From the NCBI RefSeq assembly GCF_963855985.1, contig NC_087096.1, forward strand, positions 13,516,001-13,580,000: a DNA stretch of 64,000 nt, given 5' to 3'. How positions within the stretch are numbered: position 1 is the stretch's first letter; the number at the start of each line of letters is the position of its first letter. This document shows, piece after piece, positions 36,901-48,900 of this stretch. The notes beneath the pieces were generated by a model. That model saw only the letters and a list, made by a program, of their open reading frames with translations. It did not search any database and was not told where the DNA came from. Source of the DNA: Ostrinia nubilalis (lineage: Eukaryota; Arthropoda; Insecta; Lepidoptera; Crambidae). The position numbers were made by a program, and so were the translations under genes.

Positions 36901-39900
36901 TGCTTGCTTAAGTGAAGCAGCAAATTGAACGCACTGCGTTGAATAGAGCTCTGTAATTGGTTCATTTGTCACCCTGTGCGTCCACGCACACTGTGAGACC
37001 TCATAGTAATGTTTGTGAATACGGGCGTTAGCCTCGGTGTTAGTAAAATATAAATTACCTCAATAGGCGTAAACGCCGCGTTGTCGAGTATGTCCCTGAA
37101 GACAACCACCCATCGCTGCATCAACACTTCTGTGTAGTGTTCCGCCATCTCTTGCAGAAGCAGCGGCAGCTGGTCAGTTGGGAGGCCGTAACATCTGAAA
37201 AAATAAAAACACGTTTGGTCTGTCAAGTCAAGAGATAAAGCGTTTCTATGTTTCATCTTGTCTTCAGATACAAAATAATAAAGGTCGGGACAAGGACATA
37301 AATACGAGTAGAATGAAATTTTCAATTAACTATCATCATCAGGTCTTTTAATCTCCACTCCACTAAATTTGCCCTATACGCGACATTTTGCCCTATTTTC
37401 CGTTTGTCACATAATGAGGGCTATCGTTTTTATACTTAACAGTTGGCACCCCTGGCGATTGACAGGACCTTACTCTACAGTGGCGCCATCTCGATGAGTG
37501 CAAATGCGATAGTCCTCCTACCACTTTAGCGCTCACAAGTTGAAAGAAAGAAAGAAAGAAAGAAAGAAAAATATTTATTCGATGCAAGTAGGTACACAGC
37601 AAGATAATAACTAAAACTAGACAACAGAACGTCTACAAGCACCAAAATGGCATCAGCTCAGTATACGCCGTGACGGCAGAGAGCGCATCACGACCACTGG
37701 TATTCTGCCAGTTCAGTTAGTGCCACTGTCTTCGCTACTAGCAAATGACAGGACCTTACTCTCGAAAACGATAGCCCTCATTACTAGCTTCCTCCAACGT
37801 CATTTCGCAAGTAGTTACTCTATTTCTATTTCGCCTGAGATACAGGAAAAAAAAATCCTAGTTCAGGCACATGTATAATTTTACCTTTTGTTGCATAAGA
37901 TTAGCTTAGAGTTTAAAACTGTCAAATAAGTTATTCAATAAGTTATTCAATAAAGAAAGACTTTATTTATCTTTATCTTATTTATCTACTAGCGGCCCCC
38001 CGCGACTTCGTACGCGTGGATCCCGTTTTACCCCCTTCATCTATCTTACGCGGTTTAGATTTTTTCATACAAATGTTTTTTCCCGCTAACTCCCGTTCCC
38101 GTTGGAATTTCGCAATATCCTAAGCTTTAAGTTTACTAAGGGACCTGTATGCCAAATTCCAAGCGTCTAACTTAAGCGGTTTAGATTTTTCATACAAAAG
38201 GATTTTCCCGGTAATTCCTGTTCCTGTGGGAATTTCGGGAATTCCTTTCTTAGTGCACCTCTACGGTACCTAAGCTACGTCCCTTATAAATTTCAAGTGC
38301 CTACGTTTAGCCGTTTAGGCTGTGCGTGGGTATGTCAGTGAGTCAGTCATACAAAAGGAATTTCCCGCTAATTCCAGTTCCCGTGGGAATTTTGCAATAA
38401 CCTGTTGTAACTAAGCTTTAAGTTTACTAAGGTACCTGCATGCCAAATTTTAAGCGTCTAACTTACGCGGTTTAGATTTTTTCATACAAATGTTTTTTTC
38501 CCGCTAACTCCCGTTCCCGTGAGAATTTTGCAATATCCTGTTGTAACTAAGCTTTAAATTTACTAAGGTACCTGCATGCCAAATTTCAAGCGTCTATCTT
38601 ACGTGGCTTAGATTTTTTCATACAAATGTTTTTTCTCGCTAATTCCCGTTCCCGTAGGAATTTTGCAATATCCTGTTATAACTAAGCTTTAAGTTTACTA
38701 AGGTACCTGCTTGCCAAGTTTCAAGCGTCTAACTTAAGCGGTTTAGATTTTTCATACAAAAGGATTTTCCCGCTAATGCCCGTTCCCGTGGGAATTCCTA
38801 AGTATCCTATAACCTGCCCAGGAGTATGAAGAATAATTGTACCAAGTTTCGTTAAAATCCGTCGAGTAGTTTTTGTTTCTATAAGGAACATACAGACAGA
38901 CAGACAGACAAAAATTTTACTGATTGCATTTTTGGCATCAGTATCGATCACTTATCACCTCCTGATAGTTATTTTGAAAATATATTTCGTGTACAGAATT
39001 GACCTCTCTACAGATTTATTATAAGTATAGATAACTGGAGGGTATCCTAAACTACGCTTGCAGAATCGCGGCCGTCTACTCTACGTCTACATCTACTCTA
39101 CTTGCTACCCTTAGTGGCTAGAACGATGAACCCAGTGCCACTTCTGCATGCTAATCTGGTGAGCTATATCGATGACCTCATTACGAAACCTAGTAAAACA
39201 GTTTCATGGCATACTTACGTTATAATAAATCGACAAAATAAAAAAACTTACTTCAAGGTATTGATGAACAGCACAATCTGGTGCTTGATACTCAGCATCA
39301 GCGTGGGGTCAGTGATCAGTGATGTGTTAGTCCGCAGGGTAGCAGCCACCTTGAAATTAAAAATTAAAATTAATATTTTTATTGATCATCAAAAGTAGAG
39401 TCAAACAAAAAACTTTTTAAAAAATCGCAAAATATAAACTGTCACATCTACACTATTCGCACGCACTTAGGTACGCAGGAGAACCAAAGAGACCGACAGT
39501 TGGGACAGAAAAATTCTCAGACCGACGACGACCGCGGGCCGGAATACGTAGCGTGGGTAGGCCTTCCACTAGGTGGACCGACGAACTGGTGAAGGTCGCG
39601 GGAAGAGCCTGGATGAGGGCAGCGCAAGACCAGTCGTTATGGAAATCCTTGGGGAAGGCTTTGTCCAGGAGTGGACGTCATTTGGCTGAAACGAACGATG
39701 TGCACGCACACAAATGCAAACATCAGTTTAATATGCCTCGCGAACTGTACTTAAATAGAAAATTTAATAATACCTTCGAGACCGCCATTCCCCAGGTGTC
39801 TAGCAGCCAGTCCTTGGAGACCAGTCCCGCACCAGCGCTTAAGAGATACTCCTCGAGGATGAAGAAGCCTAGCACGGCGTTGAGATAGTTCTTCACGCTT

Positions 39901-42900
39901 TGGATGTTGTCGTGGAGATTCCCAGCCGGGATGAGAACGAGGCGCGCTTGCTGCTTTCGTTGCGCTCTGGGTTTTAAAAGAAATAAAATCTCATAAAACT
40001 CATTTATTTCTGCAAGTAGGCTTTTAAAGTGCACTTTTACATGTCCCAGTATTAACCCTACCACTGCTTCGGGACAATAAATGGGCCAGTGCTGAGAAGA
40101 AGTAATATTTTAATTATACTGGTCATCACAACAATCGGCCCACCTACGTTTTACAGGAAAACTCGTTTTTACTGACACAATCATGGTACCCCAACAATAT
40201 TGGTATTATTTGAAAGCCCAACAAATATCCTTAAAGAAAAACACATTTAATTTCTTAATAAACGATTAACATAAACGCGATATACAATAAATGTGACTTG
40301 AAAAAAGACCTCACTTTGGGCTCACCTCTCTGGGATCAATTAGACCAATTTTTATGGTTATAAGACCAAATAATGATCTAACGTGTCCTCTTTAACAGAT
40401 GGATAGCGATAAATCCCAACTTAAATAGCCATAAAAGTTGGCTCAAGCGTAGGTAACTACCTATTTTTTAAGAAGTGACTCTGGATTCTTCTACAGACAC
40501 ATTTTTGGGATAAAAACCTTTCCTTTAATGACATGAAGTTTAAAACTAGGCTTTTAAATGGTGCCAATATTAGTGGGAAGTGGGGATGCCTACGTTTGAA
40601 AGTGCTTGTCGCGGGAGGGTCGATTTTTGTGATGACCAGTGTAGTTGTTTTGATTGATTCTTGTAACAGATTCTATTGACTGGTGTAACGATACAGGACT
40701 TGATTCCAGCCCCCTCTAGACAAGTTACAAAACTTGGCAGTTGTAAATCTGATATCGCTTCACTCCGGCGTTTTTAGTATAAGCGATTTCGAAATAAAAG
40801 CTGTCACATTTGGTAACTTCAAGTAACATGACTGGTAGCTGGTTAGATTTTTAATTTAACGTAATATTGGTCCCGAGACTTCGATAGTTTCAGATTAGAC
40901 CAAAAATATGATAAAGTAAACCAATATTGTATGAAAATCTTTTTAAGAAAAAACATATTTTATTCATTATTATTGTTTCACTGTATGTTTTCCAAACAAA
41001 ATAAAATAAAATAAAATAAAATAAAATAAATATTTATTTAGTGCAGTAATAAACCAATATTAATACTGAATAAAGTCGAACATACCTATAATACTGTATG
41101 AAGTCGTTCTTGGCTCCCAACACGCTGTGTATGTGGAGGCAGCGGTGCAGCGGACTGAAGTCGACCAACTCGTGAGGACACTGTGGACCGATGGCCTCTT
41201 TGCTTGAGATGCCTAGCACTGCCATATCTGTAAAAAGTAAAAGTAAATAAGTAATGTAAAAGTAATAAGTAGTAATTTGTTTATGTATTTACACCTATTT
41301 AATAGTCAGTGCATCCCGAGTTCAAAATAGCGTATAGTGGAAAAGCCTTTAAAGCTCTACAGGGTGTTAGGTAAATGGGTATATGAGCCGACACTCGGAC
41401 AATCGGTCAAGCCCCAAAGGACAATGTTCGTTCTCCATACATTGTTCGCCTAAGAACCAACAATTTTGACATATTACTACCCGAAAGCGAAATAATACGA
41501 TTCTGTGTGTAAGAACAATGATTCCTGATGGACACTTGCCATAAAATTAATGATTAAGAATATTAAATCACAGCGATTTTATAATATGTCGTTTATGACA
41601 ACATGGCGTCTAATGTATTGTGTGAATGTTTGAACACCGATTCGCGAAAAATGTTTTGTATTGTCGTCACGCCGAGTCGCAGCCAAATAGTATAAAATAA
41701 TAGAAAAAGTTTTAGAAATACAACTCGGCATTCCACTTTTATAATATGCCCACATATTGCACGTAAATAACATGAATCGTAGGTTGTTTCCACCCTTGTC
41801 ATCTGACACATGAAATAAACTCCTATTGTATTATAGATATCGAAGCCGAATCGTATATAATAATAGAATGGGTTTTGGAGATCACTCGGGGTTCCACTTT
41901 TATAAAATACCTACATATTGCATAAAAATAACACGAATCATGAGTTTTCTTTTCACCATTTACATCTGACACGAGATAACAAACTCCTATCTCCATGACT
42001 ACCGTCGTAGTCTATGCCAAAGACTACAATATTTTAAGCAAGAAGTTTCAAACCTTAGCGGCTACGGTAACCCCTGGGCCACATACATCATGATAACATT
42101 CGGTCGTCACCGGAACGAAGTCTTGCGATTATGCAAAAAAGCATCGTATTCTAGTGCGGCTATATCACGTTCAAACGGGGTTTTAATTCGACTAAAGTCC
42201 TGACTAAAGACTGGAAGAAAATACGCCGCATTGTATGAGCACTTCGTGTTCGTTAAAGCGCCTTCAGATCTAGAGCCCACATAGTTTTCTTTCCAATAAT
42301 ATCCGCAAGTAGCGCTGCATGATCTTTACAACAAAAACGGCAATAGTTATTAAGGTGCCAAAATTATATGATTACTTTGGCACGGTATTATACACGTTCG
42401 AAGATTTGTCATTTTCATTCATTTCATCATTATCATCATCATTTCAGCCACAGGACGTCCACTACTGAACATAGGCCTCCCCCAATGACTTCCACATCGC
42501 ACGGTTGGTAGCGGCCTGCATCCAGCGCCTTCCCGCTACCTTTATCAGGTCGTCGGTCCACCTTGTGGTGGGTTGACATTGCAGAATATGACTTTTGATA
42601 GGTTCATCATAGAATTCGGCGGGGATATCCTCACGGAGGAAGTTCGTAAAAGGGCGGAACAAGATTTTATAATAATGCAAGGCCGAAGCTGTAACTCGCG
42701 TGCTCCTACGTGTAATCCGGCGAGTATGCAATAAATAGTAATGTCTGGTAAATAGTGGCAATACGTATCGTTCGTTCGTTCGTTTCAGCCGAAAAGACGT
42801 CCACTGCTGGACAAAGGCCTCCCCCAAGGATTTCCACGAAGACCGATCCTGCACCGCTCGCATACAGGCACCTCCCGCGACCTTCACCAGATCGTCGGTC

Positions 42901-45900
42901 CACCTAGTGGGAGGCCTGCCCATGCTACGTCTTTCGGCTCGTGGTCGCCACTCAAGAACTTTCCTGCCCCAGCGGCCATCAGCTCTACGAGCTATGTGCC
43001 CCGCCCCGTCTATGTCTATATGCGCTACGATTACAGGGTATCATTTTGCATAGTCGCAAGACTTCACTCCGCTGCTGTCAAATCAATGTCGCATAATGTT
43101 ATCGCAATGTGTGTGGCCCTTGGCCAAATCACAGAAGCCTATGCGAAGAAAGAGCACTTGAATGACAATGAAAATCAGGGTTACCATTTTATAAGATCTC
43201 CTCACTATTGAGGGTAACAAAGTAACATTAATAATCTAGCCATTAATTACATTTATTACCTATACGAGAAAGTAAAGCAACATGCGGTTTTATTTTAATT
43301 TGTAAAATATTTGTAACAGTTTGTTCCAAGTTTAGTTTTACAACAGTATTGCTGTTTCAGCTGTCACTGTGAAGCTTTGGGAAAATAAATAAATAGAAAA
43401 AATATTAACATAAATATTTATTTAAGTTTTTATGTTCATTATCATAATATGCCAATTTAAGTTACACTGTGTGACAGTCTTTGACACTAAACAAACTCTT
43501 CAGCTTAATAATACCTACCTACAGGGCGTTTTTATAGTTACTCTTGCTGATGAAACAAGAAGGGTTGATTCTACTACTGAAATACAACTACTTTTCTTAC
43601 AGGACCAATATCAAATTCTCAAAAAAATTCACATCCTCGTGATGGTGATAATTTCTATGGAGAGGTTTTTTTTTATATTCGGTCTCTTGGGATAAGTTAT
43701 TCCATTTGAGCAGTAGAATTAATCCTTTTTATTTGATCACATATAAAAATAACACAAGTGTTAAGGAAAACTTCTTCTTTGGTATGGTATCACTACGGAG
43801 TTATAATGTCGGCAACTCTGTATCACTGACTTGTAACTTTCAAACAGTATGAATAATAAGGGCACCACATTGGTTTTCTTTCTGAAAAAAGGCTTTCACT
43901 TTTAGTACTAACCCTTTAGCACTATTTCATTGAAATAAAAATACAATAAACGCACAGAAGACTGAAATTGAGTCAACTGACGTGACATTTATAATTTGTT
44001 GACATTATGACAGTTTGACAAGACTAGGGATTGAAAAAGTTTTAATTGAAAAAGTAAAATGACAATTTATTAAAACGATTCACAAGGATATAATCGATTA
44101 AAAATATTTATAAAATGTTCTGATACTTGCCTGTAGCGATTATCTAATCCTGGTTTCTACTGAAAAACTACCTCGTGGCAAGATTTTAATAAAATAATAA
44201 AATCTTTATCTTCTCTTTCACAATCTATAAAAGTTCATTTGGTCTATTATTATACATGTGCTATGAATGAGGGTTTTCGCGATTGAAAAATCCGCGAGAT
44301 GGCAATACGTAGACGCGAGGTCCAAATGCTGCATGATTGGTGGATTTTGACATATCTGTCAATGTCATGTAAAAAATAACCAATCATGCAGCATTTAGAC
44401 CTCACGTCTACGTATTGCCATCTGGCGGATGTTTCAATCGCGAAAACCCTCATTGGCATAGATTATGAGAGACTGGCAACTATACTAGGTTGATATATGT
44501 TTCTCTCACTTCAACTGGCATTGGATTCAACATCGGATTCTGACACTTTTACAGTTATGATACCATGAATATCAGTTTATGGTCCTAATTATTTTTATTT
44601 TATTTACGACCTTCGACCAGTTGGACACTTTAGATAGCTTCTTGTAATAGTGTCAATATCTTTTTAGCTTTTAACGCAAATCTAGTCTTCAAAGCAGTTT
44701 AATCGATTTATTTTATTTTCAAAATCGATATTTTATTGTCTATGATGGCCGCAGGAACATCACTATACATGGACTCCCAGCAATAAAGTACGGTAATGCC
44801 TCGTACAGATTTTATCGGCAAAAATTATGGAACTTGATAGGTTTTAGACCATGCCACGCACCAAAACGTCCGGAAGTTGTAATAGTATTATAGAATAAAC
44901 GTTAAAAGACTTATTTATTTAATTTTTCAATGCTTAAGTGTCCATTAGAATGAAAGGGTGCTTAATGTATTTAAAAAAATAGAAAATAATTATGATGGGT
45001 TAATGTTTTTGGGCGGTTTTTAGGCGGTTTCTGACAATGTCCTTTGAAGTATTTTCATCGATAAAATTGCCCATAGATTACGCCCTTAAAGTTTGATCAC
45101 TACATGCCCGGACACACTGTATAAATGGTATGGTGAAGTCAGAAAATTGATATCTTCATTTCAATTATTTTATTTTTCATACAAATCGGATTTTATAAAA
45201 TTTATTTTGTGTGGAAATTAATCAAATTAAAATGATGATATCAAATTTCTGACTTCACCATACCATTTATATGCCCATGTTAACATAGACTAGTGTCGGC
45301 TCATATATCCATTTACCTAACACCCTGTATATGAATTCGACTTATTTATCTACACTTTAGACTTAATTGTAGGAAGTATTATCAATTATTTCACCATGTA
45401 ACGAAACCATAAAAGTTAAGAGAGGTATTAATTTTACTTACCTTTCTTGTTTTTGACAATGCTTGCCAAACTTCTGCCTAGAATTTCTTGAGTCTGTCTC
45501 AAGGCCATTGCACCAACCTGTAAACGAAATAAACTTATTTTATTTTAGTTTATCAATTTAGAACTGTAGAAACCTACTCAGTCCTTCAAGTACCAGCGAA
45601 TAGAGACACAATGCGACTGATAACGTAAGTCTGCGGACACGAAACTGGCGACGGGCCGACCGATTGCGACAGCGGGGCGGCGCGACGTGGGGCGATGCAT
45701 ATGTCACCGTAAAATTGTGAATTCCGTTAGATTATAATCTGACGTAGTTAGATTACAATCTAACCTTCTTTTTTTTACGGTGGTCGGAATGCGTTTGCGC
45801 ACCGTCTCCCAGTCACGAGGGGCTGCTGGGAGGTGTGTGGGGCTCGTCCTATTTAGCGGACCCTACCCACTAAACCTATCCACCATGTACCGTGCATCGT

Positions 45901-48900
45901 GTATCAGGGAGGAGTGGGAACCCGTTTGGTCGACTTCCACTCCAGATTACAATCTTACCTAACCTAACCCACTGTTAGTTTACAATCTCACGCGTTATAT
46001 TATAAACTAACGGAGTTTCCAATTTCACGTTGACACATACGATGCCGCCGCAGCGCGTCGCGCTCAACCGCTCATCGCTCGGCTGTCACCAGTTCCGTGC
46101 CCGCAGGCTTATTCCCGTTTTCACCATCAATCCCTAATTTTTAAGTGACCCCTATGGTAACTCATAACATGAATTTTCTTCAAGGGGTCACTTAAAAATT
46201 AGGGATTGATTGTGAAAACAGGCATTAGTGTCTTTTCCTGTGATGTGTATAACGCGGGCTACTCGCACCCGTGCGTAATCACAGTCAAAAGGCACTTAGG
46301 GTTCTACGAGTTAAAATATTTTGCAAACAAACCTGTGGGCTTAGCCTTCTCATTTCTTCGAGGAAGTCTCTCAGATCAGCCATAGAAGCATCTTGTATGG
46401 CTTGCCGTAGCCGCGGTATGTCTGCCGCGATCTGCCCGCAACACTTGTATAGGCTCATTCATGACTGTCTCTCATTGGCAATAATATGGTACTTTGGAAA
46501 CAAACCTGTGGGCTAAGCCTTCTGATTTCTTCGAGGAAGTCTCTCAGATCAGCCATAGAAGCATCTTGTATGGCTTGCCGTAGCCGCGGTATGTCTGCCG
46601 CGATCTGTCCGCACCACTTGTATGGGCCCACTCGGGGTAGAAGCACGTGTTCTAACTGCTCTAGGGTCTTGAGGGCTGGATAGTATCTGAGGGCAGAAAT
46701 ATTATACATTGTAGTTCCAAAATATGGGCTTGTACACAACACATTACCACTACTTTGCGTCGCGCAGTCGGGTAAAAAGGCACTATTTGAATCTAGCATA
46801 AGGTTGAAATGAGCTTTGTATCGACAATGTTTGCTTTAACAACATGGTATCAAGGCAAGAATCAAAGGTCTTGTTAGATAGCAAGACCAAGCTGTTTCAA
46901 AATTAAATTAATTATCTAATTAAATTGATTTTGTAATAGCAAAATCATTATATCACATCTTTCATAGCAACCAGATAAGATTTTTCATGAAGAGCGGGGG
47001 GCGTCAAGTAATGCAACCTACTCAGCATGTACTTGTCCGATAAAACCGTTGCGTGGGTAGCCTTGCAGCGACGATGATTCTAGTGTGGAGGCTAAGGCGA
47101 TTATCACACTGCAGCGCGCTCCGCCGCGGACCGCGTGGCTACATATAAAAAATCCCGCGCGCAGACGCGTTGTCAGTGTGTTGTGCCGCGCGTGTTTTCC
47201 ATACAAACTGAGGTACTTGCATACAATGATTAAATCTGTCGTCCCGCGTACCGCGGCGGAGCGCGGTGCAGTATGATAATCGTCTTATTGCAAAACTCAT
47301 ACCTTTTGGCCTCCACCTGTGTCTTCAGCTTAGAATATGTGGTGAGCAGAGGCAGACACAGCTCCATCTTCTCGATGGTCGCTGCTATGTTCAACTCCAC
47401 CCGCCTAGCTCTTATCAACTCGTCCGCTCTAGTACAGATGCCTGAAAATGATAAACAAATTCAAACTGAATTTTGTTCAAACAAATATTACGACAATCCA
47501 AAAATAAAATTATTTTATGTATTTATAGTAGAGATAGATAGATAGATATTTATTTGCATCACCATAATATAACATAGGATAGATAAGAGGATATTGTAAT
47601 TTTGTACAATATTTATCCTTTTTACAAATATTCTTACCACATAATGTAAGCAAGTATCACACAGGATTTTTAATAAAATATTTTTAAATAAGAGCACTGG
47701 TGTATCAAATGTTAACCTTTAACTATGGACGTCGGGTCTCAGAGGCCCACCCCCCTTTTCAATTTCTCGGTTTAAATACCTTCCCACCACGTGCTGCTCT
47801 CGATCATCTCAGTAGCTTCAGTTTTAACTGTGTTAGGACCGAGGAGGCATAAAATCGCGTCTTTCGGCACTTATTACGTGAGTAATAACCATCCAAACTT
47901 TTATCGGGGTCTGGGAGACCCGATGACTATAATTTCCATACAAACATACTTGTATGCATGGACCTATAAAAAAAGGCGGACGGAACTCGCGCTACAACAA
48001 AACTGTGACGCAAAATTTTGGCGTTTGTCTATTGTGTGAGTGAATTTAGGGATGCCATGTTAGCCAAAACATTTTACCCATTTATCTTAAGAAAAACATA
48101 GATGGGCAGATATGTTACTTGGAAATGTAGACGGAATTATATCGTGCCATTTGAAAAGGATGAAAGATGAATGCGTTGAGGTAGACGCGAAATTTACAAA
48201 TTTTCTTACTTTGTTTGCAAGTCAGTGTCAGGTTATATGTTCATCAAAATATGATTCACGCAGTTACAAATTATCAATCTTGTGTACCTACGTAATCATA
48301 ATCTTATGTATCATCAATATTATTATCTCTGATAGATTTTAACATACAACCTGACGGCTGACACTGACTTGCAAAAATATAAGAAAATTTGAATTTCGAA
48401 GTTCCACGCCCTTGGGAAGGATCAAATCTGCCTACGAAAATATATCCCATTAAAACACAGTTATTATAATAAATTATTTTATTTCTATAGTATGCGTAAT
48501 AAACACCTAAAAAGTCTTAAAATTATAGATTTCCCACTTTTCGGGTAATTTTCCCACGTAAATAACTGAGAACACTGGCCTTTGACGTATTATTTTGTCG
48601 GGTGATTGACGTTTGATTTTAATATTTTAATGTTTATAAAATCGGGGAAATAAGTGATTAGATTATTAGTTTACCTGTGAAATGTGATTCCTTGATTTTT
48701 GTTCGTTCGATCAGAACGGTTTTTACACAATTTCACCACGCAAGACATGTCGTATTTGTGTTTTTTTTTCGCCGCGTAAATGTGTCAACTGTGTGAAGTT
48801 TGCACTCGATGTGGTGTATCAGGGTATGAATGTGTGCGTGCCGGCCTGTACATACAGGCGAGCTGGTATATCCTAATGTCACAGTATTTTGTTGATGAGA

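Larger units (their letters stand above)
41360..45327. mobile_element. Candidate 3.97-kb TIR element in Sec15 intron 6
   Basis: CAGGGTGTTAGGTAAATGGG at 41360 and its inverse ending CCATTTACCTAACACCCTG at 45327 match over 36 bp with one mismatch (continuing TATATGAGCCGACACT). Both are flanked by TA, as in Tc1/mariner-like elements. No transposase is recognisable. The interior holds two RTE fragments, a MITE and an inner hairpin (GTATAAATGGTATGGTGAAG with its inverse at about 45120-45272). Confidence 0.55.

Noticed and set aside
39553..39888. 111-aa ORF as a host gene
   Set aside because: Its first half is the C-terminus of an RTE reverse transcriptase and its second half is antisense to Sec15 exon 8.
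46271..46799. Plus-strand ORFs and the long minus ORF extending past exon 5
   Set aside because: Plus frames are shadows of exon 5 and its duplicate. The minus ORF includes intron sequence before the acceptor at 46686.
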